This document shows, in pieces, positions 54,570 to 62,899 of a stretch of DNA of 64,000 nt. The notes below the pieces were generated by a model. The model saw only the letters and a list, made by a program, of their open reading frames with translations, had not been told where the DNA came from and ran no database searches. How positions within the stretch are numbered: the first letter of the stretch is position 1; each line of letters opens with the position of its first letter. Source of the stretch: Ferrimonas aestuarii (GTDB lineage Bacteria > Pseudomonadota > Gammaproteobacteria > Enterobacterales > Shewanellaceae); contig NZ_SWCJ01000005.1 of assembly GCF_005116665.1 (NCBI RefSeq), forward strand, positions 1-64,000, read 5' to 3'. The position numbers were made by a program, and so were the translations under genes.

Positions 54570-55852
54570 TGCAACTGTATAACCTGAAACACCCAGATGA
54601 AAAAGTCAGCTTCTCCCAAGCGGTACAGCAGGGCCTTGGTAAAGACCGTGGTCTGTTCTTCCCCGAGCAGTTGCCTAAAATCGAAGACGTAAACGCGTTG
54701 TTGGCGCAGCCGTTCGTGGAGCGAAGCGTCAACATCCTCTCCCTGTGGCTGGCACACGAGCTTGGCCAAGACAATGTTGAGTCGCTGGTGCGTGATGCCT
54801 TTAACTTTGCTTGCCCTTTGGCGCAGGCGCAAAGTCAGGTGGATGATGAGCAGTACTGCTTAGAGCTGTTCCATGGACCAACCTTGGCATTTAAAGATTT
54901 TGGTGCCCGTTTCTTGGCTCGGGTGCTATCACAGTTAAGTGATAAGCCGCTGACCATTCTAACGGCGACCTCCGGTGATACTGGTGCTGCGGTGGCTGAT
55001 GCCTTCTTTGGATTGGACAACATCGACGTGGTGATTCTGTACCCGAAAGGGCGCATTAGTCCGCTGCAGGAGAAGATGTTCTGCACCCTTGGGGGCAACA
55101 TCCGCACCGTGGCGGTTAATGGCAGCTTCGATGATTGCCAAGACTTGGTGAAGCGCAGCTTTGAAGATGACGAGCTGAAACAGGCGATTGGCCTAAACTC
55201 CGCTAACTCCATCAACATCGCTCGTTTGCTGGCTCAGATCTGTTACTACTTCGAAGCCATCGCTCAATTACCAGAAGCCAAGCGTAATCAGGCGGTGGTG
55301 GCGGTACCAAGTGGCAACTTTGGAAACCTAACTGCGGGCTTGTTTGCCAAGGCGATGGGGCTGCCGGTGAAGCGCTTTATCGCGGCCACCAACAGCAACG
55401 ATACCGTGCCTCGGTATTTGGATAGCGGTAACTGGCAGGTAAAGCCCACCATCGCCACCCGCTCGAATGCCATGGATGTCTCGGCGCCGAACAACTGGCC
55501 TCGGGTCGAGCAGCTATGTCAGGTGAATGGTTGGCCGCTGGCAAGCCTAGAAGGGGCGGCGGTATCCGAAGCCCAATGTGAGCAGCAGCTAAAACAGCTG
55601 CATCAGCGTGGCTACCTATCTGAGCCCCATGCGGCAGTGGCAAGTTATGCCCTGAGTCAGTCTCTGCAAGGTGATGAGGTTGGCGTATTCTTAGGCACGG
55701 CTCACCCTGCCAAATTTAAAGAGTCGGTGGATGAGCTGCTTGAGATGGACTTGCCGTTACCACCAGCGCTGGCGGAGGCGGATAAGAAGCCGCTGCTCAG
55801 TGATGAGCTTGAGGTGGATTTCGGCGCGTTGCGTGCGTATTTGCTTAGATAG
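54569..55852 (+). CDS. thrC: Threonine synthase ThrC
   Basis: A PLP enzyme that converts O-phosphohomoserine to threonine. The PLP lysine is in HGPTLAFKDFGARFLA. Phosphate-binding TATSGDTGAAVADAFF and VPSGNFGNLTAGLFAKAMGLP are typical. Length 427 equals E. coli ThrC (428). It ends the operon; a terminator shared with ruvX follows. Confidence 0.98.
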   Translation: MQLYNLKHPDEKVSFSQAVQQGLGKDRGLFFPEQLPKIEDVNALLAQPFVERSVNILSLWLAHELGQDNVESLVRDAFNFACPLAQAQSQVDDEQYCLELFHGPTLAFKDFGARFLARVLSQLSDKPLTILTATSGDTGAAVADAFFGLDNIDVVILYPKGRISPLQEKMFCTLGGNIRTVAVNGSFDDCQDLVKRSFEDDELKQAIGLNSANSINIARLLAQICYYFEAIAQLPEAKRNQAVVAVPSGNFGNLTAGLFAKAMGLPVKRFIAATNSNDTVPRYLDSGNWQVKPTIATRSNAMDVSAPNNWPRVEQLCQVNGWPLASLEGAAVSEAQCEQQLKQLHQRGYLSEPHAAVASYALSQSLQGDEVGVFLGTAHPAKFKESVDELLEMDLPLPPALAEADKKPLLSDELEVDFGALRAYLLR

Positions 55853-55868
55853 CGGCGATTGAACAGTG

Positions 55869-55894
55869 AAAAGGGCGCCAGATGGCGCCCTTTT
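55869..55894. terminator. Bidirectional terminator between thrC and ruvX
   Basis: AAAAGGGCGCC (55869-55879) pairs with 55884-55894 over a 4-base loop. Stem ends are A and T runs on both strands. Confidence 0.88.
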
Positions 55895-55896
55895 GC

Positions 55897-56322
55897 TTAC
55901 TCACCATAAAGGCTTTCGAAATAGCCTTCGATGATCAGTGCTGCCGAGGTGGCGTCGATGCTGTCTTTTTTAAGGCCACGAAAACCGCGGCGTTCAAACA
56001 GGTGCGCTTTGGCATCGGTGGTCGTGAGGCGCTCATCTTGAGTGACGACCTTAACTCCAAAGCGGCCATGCAGTCGATTGGCGAACTTACGGGCTCGGAC
56101 GGTGATCTCTTGATCGGTACCGTCCATGTTAAGGGGCAGGCCAACCACGATAAGCTCAGGTTGCCATTCGTTGATGATTTTGCCTATTTCATCCCAATTA
56201 GGAATGCCATCGTTGGCTTTGAGGCCACACAGAGGCTGAGCGGTACCGGTAATGCTCTGACCGATGGCAACGCCGATCGCTTTGGTGCCGTAGTCGAAAC
56301 CGAGAATGGTTTGGTTACTCAT
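55897..56322 (-). CDS. ruvX: Holliday junction resolvase-like YqgF (RuvX)
   Basis: An RNase H-fold protein that matures the 5' end of pre-16S rRNA; the resolvase name is by homology. Conserved acidic sites are in [23 protein letters not shown] and DERLTT, with [17 protein letters not shown] at the end. ATG 56322 gives the normal start [12 protein letters not shown] and 141 residues; a ten-codon extension is open. It follows yqgE on the same strand, as in E. coli. Confidence 0.93.
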   Translation of the reverse strand: MSNQTILGFDYGTKAIGVAIGQSITGTAQPLCGLKANDGIPNWDEIGKIINEWQPELIVVGLPLNMDGTDQEITVRARKFANRLHGRFGVKVVTQDERLTTTDAKAHLFERRGFRGLKKDSIDATSAALIIEGYFESLYGE

Positions 56323-56410
56323 GCGTGGGCTAACTCCCGGCCACAGCGCCACAGCGGTGAACGACGGCCTTGAATACTAGGGGCTGAAAAGTGGTGAATT
56401 GAAAATACAC

Positions 56411-56974
56411 TCATGCGTGGCCGATCTCCCCGTTGAGCTGCCAAGGCTCGATGCCTAAACGCTGGGTGGCCGCGGCGTAACGGTCGGTATGGGGCAGTTC
56501 AAACAGCAGCTGGGGATCGGCGGCCACGGTAAGCCAAGAGCCCTCCTGGATTTCCCCTTCCAACTGGCCAGCATCCCAGCCAGCGTATCCCAAGGTGACG
56601 AGGTAATGCTCTGGGCTGTTGCCGTTGCCAAAGCTGTCTAACACGTCTTTGGAGCAGGTCACCACAATGTCATCGGTGATGTTACGACTGTTGGAGAAGT
56701 GCACCTCGCCGGAATGCAGCACAAAGCCGCGGTCCGGCGTTACTGGGCCACCCAATAGCACCTGATTGGCGATGGAGCTCGGCAGGACGAAATCGTCCTG
56801 CTGCAGCTTCATCTTTTTTAGTAGCTCATCCAGATCCAAACCCAGTGGGTGATTGATGATAAGCCCCATGGCGCCTTGGTCGTCGTGTTCACACAGGTAG
56901 ATCACCGAACGCTTAAAAATCTTGTCCTGCAGTGAGGGCATGGCGATCAACAGGTGGTGTTTTAAACTTTCCAT
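56411..56974 (-). CDS. yqgE: YqgE/AlgH family protein
   Basis: A 187-residue protein of the UPF0301 family. Typical segments are HHLLIAMPSLQDKIFKRSVIYLCEH, GAMGLIINHPL and GGPVTPDRGFVLHS. The family is widespread but its biochemical role is unsettled; AlgH was linked to alginate regulation in Pseudomonas. It lies upstream of ruvX and just downstream of yciH on the minus strand, 10 bases from the latter. Confidence 0.93.
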   Translation of the reverse strand: MESLKHHLLIAMPSLQDKIFKRSVIYLCEHDDQGAMGLIINHPLGLDLDELLKKMKLQQDDFVLPSSIANQVLLGGPVTPDRGFVLHSGEVHFSNSRNITDDIVVTCSKDVLDSFGNGNSPEHYLVTLGYAGWDAGQLEGEIQEGSWLTVAADPQLLFELPHTDRYAAATQRLGIEPWQLNGEIGHA

Positions 56975-56984
56975 TATTGGGTTT

Positions 56985-57314
56985 CTAGCCTCCAGCCAGT
57001 TTTACTTTAAAGCCTTGCTGTTCCAGCAGTTGCTTCAGTTGGTCGCGCTTATCGCCTTGAATTTCAATATCGAATTCTTTTACGGCGCCGCCTACACCCA
57101 TCTTTTTCTTCAGGGTTGCAGCCAACTTTTTCAGTTTTTTGTCTTCTAAGCCTAGTCCCTTAATCACCATCATACCCTTGCCCTTACGGCCTTTGCGGTC
57201 GAGGTGAATACGAACCCAGCCATCCCCTTCCGGTGGCTTGGCTTTTGTTTGTTCTTGGTCGATGCGACCTTGGTCGGTGCTATATACCAGTTGCGAGTCG
57301 TGATTAGAGATCAT
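56985..57314 (-). CDS. yciH: SUI1/eIF1-like protein YciH
   Basis: A 109-residue homologue of eukaryotic eIF1, which affects start-site fidelity in translation initiation. It has the SUI1 core VRIHLDRKGRKGKGMMVIKGLGL and GVGGAVKEFDIEIQGDKRDQLKQLLEQQGF. Length matches E. coli YciH. It probably shares a transcript with yqgE and ruvX, and is divergent from the Spo0M-like gene. Confidence 0.92.
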   Translation of the reverse strand: MISNHDSQLVYSTDQGRIDQEQTKAKPPEGDGWVRIHLDRKGRKGKGMMVIKGLGLEDKKLKKLAATLKKKMGVGGAVKEFDIEIQGDKRDQLKQLLEQQGFKVKLAGG

Positions 57315-57383
57315 ATCTTGCGGCTTATCAGGTTAGGGACCTGTCAGTTTAACAAATTCATATTTAAAAGGGATACGCTCTCT

Positions 57384-58145
57384 ATGGCTTTGCTCAATCG
57401 CGCGTTAATGACTCTGGGGTTAGGTTCTTGTGAGGTGGATACTTTGCTGGAGAAAGAGCAGTTTTTGCCTGGAGAGCGCGTGTCGGCCTGGGTGAAGATT
57501 CAAGGGGGCAAAGTCGGACAAAAGGTGCGTGGTGTCTATTTCTCTCTGCACTGCAGTTATGAGCAGATGGAGGAGGGACAGATGCAGCAACAGCAGGTTG
57601 AGCTGGCTCATTTCCAGTTGCCACTGTCACTCACGGTCGATGCCGGAGAGCAGGTCAAGGTGCCCATTGAATTTGTCCTGCCGGAGTTTACGCCACTCAC
57701 GCTAGGGAAAACCAAGGTGTGGTTGGCCACGGGGCTGGATATCAAGCAAGCCATCGACCCTAAAGATAACGATTATTTTGACGTGCTGCCTTCGCCTTTG
57801 GTAGCTAGCCTATTTGAGCGCCTGAAAGAGATAGGTTTTGATCAAAGCTGGGTACATACCGAAGCCATTTCGGTGACCGCCAAGGTGCATACTCCCTACC
57901 TGCAGATGTTCCACTATAAACCTAAGCAGGGCGAGTTTTTTGATCGCATCGAAGAGCTGGAGCTGGCTTTGGTGCCAACGGCCACCGGAATTTGCCTGCA
58001 CACCGAAGTGACCCGGACTGGCAGAGGCATGGCGGCTGCGGTGAGCCGAATCATGGCGGACGGTGGCGAGCGGCAAAAGGCGCTGTTGACGCCGGAATTG
58101 GTGGAGCAGTTGCCGGATCGGTTACGAGAGTTGATTGTTGATTGA
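57384..58145 (+). CDS. Spo0M-like (arrestin-fold) protein
   Basis: A 253-residue protein of the SpoOM family, with an arrestin-like beta-sandwich N-terminal part (SCEVDTLLEKEQFLPGERVSAWVKIQGG, VPIEFVLPEFTPL) and a C-terminal part specific to the family. Bacillus Spo0M affects sporulation; the role in Gram-negatives is unknown. ATG 57384 is chosen, with AAAAGGG upstream; a 60-codon upstream extension overlaps yciH and is unlikely. No signal peptide is visible, so it is cytoplasmic. Confidence 0.85.
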   Translation: MALLNRALMTLGLGSCEVDTLLEKEQFLPGERVSAWVKIQGGKVGQKVRGVYFSLHCSYEQMEEGQMQQQQVELAHFQLPLSLTVDAGEQVKVPIEFVLPEFTPLTLGKTKVWLATGLDIKQAIDPKDNDYFDVLPSPLVASLFERLKEIGFDQSWVHTEAISVTAKVHTPYLQMFHYKPKQGEFFDRIEELELALVPTATGICLHTEVTRTGRGMAAAVSRIMADGGERQKALLTPELVEQLPDRLRELIVD

Positions 58146-58194
58146 TACCAATTCAACTAAAGATCTAGTCATTATTGCTTAATTGAATTGGTAT
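58145..58194. repeat. Palindromic repeat ATACCAATTCAA ... TTGAATTGGTAT
   Basis: Perfect 12-base arms (58145-58156 and 58183-58194) extend to 16 with one mismatch and enclose an 18-base centre. It directly abuts the Spo0M stop. The form suggests an intergenic palindromic repeat or a tiny miniature transposable element. Confidence 0.6.
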
Positions 58195-58200
58195 GATACA

Positions 58201-58232
58201 AAAATGGGGCACCGTCTGGTGCCCCATTTTTT
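58201..58232. terminator. Bidirectional terminator
   Basis: AAAATGGGGCACC (58201-58213) pairs with 58218-58230 and is followed by TT; on the minus strand it is followed by TTTTTG. It serves the Spo0M-like gene and the SYLF-protein gene. Confidence 0.85.
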
Positions 58233-58244
58233 GTTGGCGTTTTT

Positions 58245-58781
58245 CTAACGATCCAGTTTAGTAAATTTGGATCCCTCAAAGGTGAGGTTATACATCAGGC
58301 CTTTGTTGGAAAAGATAAAGCCGATGATCGGCTGCTGCAGCGTGTTGCTGTCCAGAGCGCCACCGGCCCCCAGAGTTGCTAGAGCCACACTGCCATCCAC
58401 ACCCGCTTCCCAGCCGCCGCTGGACTTAAAGGCGTTTAAGGCATCAGCCGTCATGAACAGGATAACCTGACTCTTAATTTGCGCGCCCATTTGCAGCCCG
58501 ATGGAAGCCGATGCTGTGGAGTAGTAGCCATCGGTACGGTTGTTGATGAGCAGCGCCCCTTCACCATACTCGCCACCGATACCAAAACCCGCTTTGATCA
58601 CCTCTGGCATCACCAATACTCCATGAGAATTGGCGACGAGCTCTTTTGATGAGGGGATTTCGGTGTACAACTGCTTTAACGCGCCATTCACTTTGGCATC
58701 AATTTCGGCTTTAGACGCTGCCATTGCTGGTTGGAAAACGGTGCTGATTAAGAACAGTATGCTGAATATCGCCACTCTCAT
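58245..58781 (-). CDS. SYLF/YSC84-domain exported protein
   Basis: A 178-residue protein with a signal peptide (VAIFSILFLISTVFQPAMA-AS). The mature part is a lipid-binding SYLF (Ysc84) domain, with GVLVMPEVIKAGFGIGGEYGEGALL and SIGLQMGAQIKSQVILFMTADALNAF. In eukaryotes the domain binds phosphoinositides; in bacteria its role is unknown, probably at the envelope. Confidence 0.88.
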   Translation of the reverse strand: MRVAIFSILFLISTVFQPAMAASKAEIDAKVNGALKQLYTEIPSSKELVANSHGVLVMPEVIKAGFGIGGEYGEGALLINNRTDGYYSTASASIGLQMGAQIKSQVILFMTADALNAFKSSGGWEAGVDGSVALATLGAGGALDSNTLQQPIIGFIFSNKGLMYNLTFEGSKFTKLDR

Positions 58782-58953
58782 GGGGTATCTCCTGAAAAAG
58801 GGTTGTGGGTAATAAGTCTATAACGATAAGTCACATAGCACAGCATATTCCGTGAACCTGAACCGAAACTGTTCTCACTCTCGGAAAGGCTTAGGGAACT
58901 ACTTAAGCTGTGATAAGGTCTGAAGTATCAAAGATGAACCCGTGGAGTTTGCT

Positions 58954-59523
58954 ATGTGGAAGTACCTAGTAGGAGCCGTTGCTGCGCTGACATTGGCCGG
59001 TTGTGCCAGTGTTGATACCGATTACGACTATGACGAAAGTGCCGATTTCGCAGCGCTGAAAACTTGGGCCTGGATTGAGTCTCCAAAAGCCGAAGCTGGT
59101 GGCCAATATCAGCTGGATGGCCTCAATGACACCCGAATTCGAAACGCGTTGTCGTCACAACTGGCGTCACTAGGCATGAAGCAGGTTCCCGCTTCAGAGG
59201 CACAGGTGTTGGTCAACTATCTAACTCAGGTAGAGAAGAAGATTGACGTTGATACCTTCTACAGCGACTTTGGTTATTACCCTTACTCACGTTACCGTGG
59301 GCCCGCTTGGGGAGTCGGCGTACATGCAGACACTCGAGTACGTGAGTACAAAGAGGGTACCTTGATTGTGGACATCGTGGATGCTGGCAGTAAATCTTTG
59401 GTTTGGCGTGGAACTGGTACTGAGGTTCTGAAAAAGAATCAGACTCCAGCCGAGCGTACCGAGCGAGTGCAGCAGGTGGTTGGGGCCATTTTTGAAGGTT
59501 ACCCACCTGGCAAGGTGAAGTAA
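58954..59523 (+). CDS. DUF4136 lipoprotein
   Basis: A 189-residue lipoprotein. The lipobox is LTLAGC, with the acylated cysteine about 17 residues in; Ala and Ser follow, so outer-membrane sorting is expected. The rest fits DUF4136, with DYDYDESADFAALKTWAW near the start and LIVDIVDAGSKSLVWRGTG later. ATG 58954 is preferred over GTG 58942. Function unknown; likely envelope. A terminator follows. Confidence 0.88.
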   Translation: MWKYLVGAVAALTLAGCASVDTDYDYDESADFAALKTWAWIESPKAEAGGQYQLDGLNDTRIRNALSSQLASLGMKQVPASEAQVLVNYLTQVEKKIDVDTFYSDFGYYPYSRYRGPAWGVGVHADTRVREYKEGTLIVDIVDAGSKSLVWRGTGTEVLKKNQTPAERTERVQQVVGAIFEGYPPGKVK

Positions 59524-59551
59524 CATCTGATTACGTCAGGGTTGAATCATT

Positions 59552-59575
59552 AAGCGGGCCGAGTGCCCGCTTTTT
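59552..59575 (+). terminator. Intrinsic terminator of the DUF4136 gene
   Basis: AAGCGGGC (59552-59559) pairs with GCCCGCTT (59565-59572), followed by TTT. Confidence 0.88.
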
Positions 59576-59712
59576 GTTGCCTGATGAGCTGCTGAGGCGA
59601 GCTTTGGTCTGACGAGATGCGCCGAGGCGAAATTCTCACCATGAAAGGTGGTCAAGGGATAAGCAATTCGTGCTATAACAAGGTGTTGCTTTAAGTCGAA
59701 AGAGGATATGCC

Positions 59713-60318
59713 ATGCACCCCGAGATCAGCCAAGTGCTCTACTTTTGGTTTGGAGAGCTAGAAAACGGCCTGCCGAAACAGCCTAAAGGCAAACTCTGGT
59801 TTGGTGCTGGCGAAGTGATTGATCAGGAGATTCGGACTCACTTTGGTCAGTTACATCAGCGCGCTGAGCGAGGGGAGCTAGACGATTGGGCTACCACTTC
59901 TCAAGGGCGATTGGCGCTGATTATCCTGCTGGATCAGTTCAGTCGTAATCTTCATCGCGGTGTGGCGCAGGCATTTGCTAATGATGACAAAGCCTTAGCG
60001 CTGTGTAAGCAGGGCATCGAGCAGGGCGATGACGCCGAACTGTCGATGTCAGAAAAACAGTTCTTCTATATGCCACTGCAACACTCTGAAAGCCTGGACG
60101 ACCAACAGTTGGGCGTGCAGATGCTGACAAAGATGATGCAGGGATTAAGTGGACAAACCCTGAAAGAGGCTGAGGGAACACTGAAATTCCAGCAGCTACA
60201 CCTTGAGATCATCGAACGTTTTGGTCGCTTCCCTCATCGAAACCAAGTGCTTGGCCGTAATAACAGCGCCGAGGAAGCTGAGTACCTGCAAGAGGGAGCG
60301 CCGAGATTCGGCCAATAG
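59713..60318 (+). CDS. DUF924 family protein
   Basis: A 201-residue helical protein of the DUF924 family. It starts with VLYFWFGE, and has WFGAGEVIDQEIRTHFG, LIILLDQFSRNLHRG and SEKQFFYMPLQHSE, the family hallmarks. The fold is TPR-like and no activity is known. It lies 18 bases before the SRAP gene on the same strand, so the two may be co-transcribed. Confidence 0.88.
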   Translation: MHPEISQVLYFWFGELENGLPKQPKGKLWFGAGEVIDQEIRTHFGQLHQRAERGELDDWATTSQGRLALIILLDQFSRNLHRGVAQAFANDDKALALCKQGIEQGDDAELSMSEKQFFYMPLQHSESLDDQQLGVQMLTKMMQGLSGQTLKEAEGTLKFQQLHLEIIERFGRFPHRNQVLGRNNSAEEAEYLQEGAPRFGQ

Positions 60319-60335
60319 GCTGATAGGAGCTGTGG

Positions 60336-60929
60336 ATGTGTGGTCGTTTTTTTAGTGAAGCCTGTGGTTACGACAGCCGCGAGCAAGTTGGTATGGATGG
60401 GCTTAGCTTTTCACTGCTGGCCGTTGAGCAAATTTACCCGACTCACCTTATTCAGGGGCTGAGCGTTCAGCAGGGGCAATTGGTGCTTTCAAGTTGGGAG
60501 TGGGGATTGTCTCACCCGAACTTGCCCAGACCGGTGATCAATGCCCGCATAGAAACGCTAGCCGATAAGCCGATGTTCAAACAGGCTTACCAATCTCGCC
60601 GTTGCATCATCCCCTGCTCAGGGTGGTATGAGTGGCGAAATGAAGGTCAACTAAAGCAGCCGTATCGCTTCCAAGGGGAGACGCCCATTGTCAATTTTGC
60701 AGGCTTGTATTGGCCGGCATCGGCTCAGGTGCCAAATGGCGCGGTGGTGTTGGTAACTCAAGCGGCTAGCAAACCTTTGAGCGCTTATCACCATCGAATG
60801 CCCCTATTGGTTCGAGGTGCTGGCGCTCGTGCGTGGCTAGAGCACGGGCACTCCTTTCCCCATGATGGCGAGTTTCGTATCTCCCCCTACTTTCGCTCAG
60901 ATCAACCAAGACAGGGGCAACTGTTTTAG
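60336..60929 (+). CDS. yedK: SRAP-domain protein (YedK/HMCES family)
   Basis: An SOS-response-associated peptidase-like protein that links covalently to abasic sites in single-stranded DNA. Cys2 (MCGRF), exposed when Met1 is removed, is the crosslinking residue. Other active-site segments are NARIETLADKPMFKQAYQSRRCIIPCSGWYEW and the histidine in YHHRMPLLV. Length 197 is slightly shorter than E. coli YedK (222). Confidence 0.93.
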   Translation: MCGRFFSEACGYDSREQVGMDGLSFSLLAVEQIYPTHLIQGLSVQQGQLVLSSWEWGLSHPNLPRPVINARIETLADKPMFKQAYQSRRCIIPCSGWYEWRNEGQLKQPYRFQGETPIVNFAGLYWPASAQVPNGAVVLVTQAASKPLSAYHHRMPLLVRGAGARAWLEHGHSFPHDGEFRISPYFRSDQPRQGQLF

Positions 60930-60976
60930 TTTGCTCATATTGGGCTATCTTTGATGTAGGTGGGCCTTGGGAGAAT

Positions 60977-61504
60977 ATGGTGAAAATTTTCAAACAGTTG
61001 TCATTCATTGCAATGATGATAGTCGCGTCGATATCCGTTCAGGCTCGAGATCGGGATGGCGACGGAGTGCCTGACGACAAAGACGCCTGCCCCAAGCAAG
61101 CGGGGGCGGTGACCAATGCCAATGGCTGCCCATCGGCGCATGCAGACAGTGAGCGAGTGCTGACCTTAAGGTTTGATACTGGCAAGTGGCAACTTACCTC
61201 AAAACAGATTGAGACGTTAACCGAGTGGGTAGGTTATTGGCACGGGCATCAACTGTTGGTGAAAGGCCATACCGACCCAAGGGGCGACAGTGAGCAAAAC
61301 TTAGCGTTATCCCAAGCCCGTGCAAACAGTGTGGCGGAGACGTTAACGCTCAGGCTGAGCGTTGCACCCAATTTAATTACCGTGCATGCATTGGGGGAGT
61401 CCACGCCGTTACCTGGCGGCGATGATGACGCCAGTGATGCCATGAATCGGCGTGTTGAAGTGGTGGCACAGCCAATTGTTTTGCAATTAACTCAAGGAGA
61501 TTGA
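60977..61504 (+). CDS. OmpA-domain envelope protein
   Basis: A 175-residue exported protein. After a signal peptide (LSFIAMMIVASISVQA-RD) comes a short thrombospondin type 3-like calcium-binding segment (DRDGDGVPDDKDACPKQ), and then a C-terminal OmpA/Pal peptidoglycan-binding domain (LLVKGHTDPRGDSEQNLALSQARANSVAETL ... MNRRVEVVAQ). There is no beta-barrel and no lipobox, so it is periplasmic and likely held by peptidoglycan. The MscS gene starts 4 bases later, so they are probably an operon. Confidence 0.88.
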   Translation: MVKIFKQLSFIAMMIVASISVQARDRDGDGVPDDKDACPKQAGAVTNANGCPSAHADSERVLTLRFDTGKWQLTSKQIETLTEWVGYWHGHQLLVKGHTDPRGDSEQNLALSQARANSVAETLTLRLSVAPNLITVHALGESTPLPGGDDDASDAMNRRVEVVAQPIVLQLTQGD

Positions 61505-61508
61505 CTCG

Positions 61509-62336
61509 ATGGAAGAGTGGCTAGCGAAATTACCAGATCTGGCAGTGACCTACGGGATGAGAGTGCTGGTTGCACTGCTGATCTTTATCATTGGTCGATG
61601 GCTGAGCAAGGTGATTGCCAAGGCGGTGGAAGCCTTAATGACCAAACGTGGGGTTGACCGTGCCGCCATTGGCTTTGTGGGAGGCCTAACCTCCGCCGGT
61701 ATTATGGCCTTTACTCTGATTGCAGTATTGGCGCATTTGGGCGTACAGACCGCATCGCTGGTTGCGGTATTGGGTGCTGCAGGTTTGGCCGTCGGCTTGG
61801 CGCTGCAGGGCTCGTTGTCTAACTTTGCGGCTGGGGTGCTTCTGGTGGTGTTTCGCCCCATCAAGGCTGGCGACTACGTGGAAGCCGCCGGTGCAGCTGG
61901 CGTAGTTGAAGAGGTGTCTATCTTCTCCACTACCTTGATTACACCGGATAACAAAAAGATCATCGCTCCCAACGCGGCGGTGATCAATAGCGTTATTGTT
62001 AATTACAGTGCCAAAGACACGCGCCGAGTGGATCTGGTGATAGGTGTGTCCTATGACGCTGACTTGAAGCAAACTCGAGAGGTGTTGACCAAGGTGGTCA
62101 CCGCATCAGATTATGTGCTCACCACGCCTGCACCAACCATTGAAGTATCGGAATTAGCGGACTCCAGCGTCAATTTTGTAGTGCGACCTTGGGTGAACAG
62201 TGCCGATTACTGGAACGCCTATTTCCAGTTGATGGCCAATATTAAAGTTGCATTGGATGAGGCGGGTATCGGCATTCCCTACCCACAGATGGACCTCCAC
62301 GTCCAAAACTTACCGGAGCGTCCTCCGCAAAGTTAA
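61509..62336 (+). CDS. mscS: Small-conductance mechanosensitive channel MscS
   Basis: An inner-membrane channel that opens under tension to release solutes during osmotic downshock. Three transmembrane segments are seen (about 14-35, 57-78 and 84-112). The pore helix is GAAGLAVGLALQGSLSNFAAGVLLV, with the glycine-alanine packing of MscS. The cytoplasmic vestibule follows, with PNAAVINSVIVNYS. Length 275 (E. coli 286). Confidence 0.94.
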   Translation: MEEWLAKLPDLAVTYGMRVLVALLIFIIGRWLSKVIAKAVEALMTKRGVDRAAIGFVGGLTSAGIMAFTLIAVLAHLGVQTASLVAVLGAAGLAVGLALQGSLSNFAAGVLLVVFRPIKAGDYVEAAGAAGVVEEVSIFSTTLITPDNKKIIAPNAAVINSVIVNYSAKDTRRVDLVIGVSYDADLKQTREVLTKVVTASDYVLTTPAPTIEVSELADSSVNFVVRPWVNSADYWNAYFQLMANIKVALDEAGIGIPYPQMDLHVQNLPERPPQS

Positions 62337-62364
62337 ACGTTAATGGAAGTGATGGCTAATTCAA

Positions 62365-62393
62365 CCGGCGATAAACGCTCGATTTATCGCCGG
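62365..62393 (+). terminator. Strong hairpin after mscS
   Basis: CCGGCGATAAA (62365-62375) pairs perfectly with TTTATCGCCGG (62383-62393) over a 7-base loop. No T-tract follows, so it may stabilise the transcript end rather than terminate by itself. Confidence 0.5.
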
Positions 62394-62456
62394 ATTGGTA
62401 TCGGTTCTCAATCCAGTTACAATGTGGCCCTTGTTGTTTGACACTTGGAACTGTCT

Positions 62457-62822
62457 ATGTTGGTAAAATTAGTTCGGGAAGGGCTGGGGCGCGTCATTAT
62501 GTTGGGGAGCTGGTTAACCCGTCCGGCTCAAATGAAGCGCTCTCCCGAGCAGCAAGCTCAGATTGAGGACGAGCTTAAGTCTCTGTCTTTGTATCAATTT
62601 CAGGCTTGTCCTTTCTGCATCAAAGTGCGTAGAGCCTTACATCGTTTGAACCTACCGATGGAAACTCGCGACGTAAATCGCAACCCTGAATATCGCCAAC
62701 AGTTGGAAACCAATGCCGGTAAGGTGATGGTGCCCTGTTTGCGCATTGATGGTGAGCAAGGCAGCCAATGGATGTTGGAGTCCAACGATATCATCGCCTA
62801 TCTGGACCGCCGCTTCGGCTAA
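62457..62822 (+). CDS. Glutaredoxin-like protein with N-terminal helix
   Basis: A 121-residue protein. The N-terminal part (1 to about 40) is hydrophobic and basic (LVKLVREGLGRVIMLGSWL) and may touch the membrane. The thioredoxin-fold domain has the redox site CPFC in FQACPFCIKVRRALHRL and the cis-proline region KVMVPCLRI, ending in SNDIIAYLDRRF. It fits the glutaredoxin / GST N-terminal type. ATG 62457 is chosen over TTG 62445. Confidence 0.87.
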   Translation: MLVKLVREGLGRVIMLGSWLTRPAQMKRSPEQQAQIEDELKSLSLYQFQACPFCIKVRRALHRLNLPMETRDVNRNPEYRQQLETNAGKVMVPCLRIDGEQGSQWMLESNDIIAYLDRRFG

Positions 62823-62899
62823 TCATCGAACTGGCGAAACCTGACAATGGGCAGCGATATTGTTTACAATTCGCTGCCTTTTTTGTTTTGAGACCCGCC

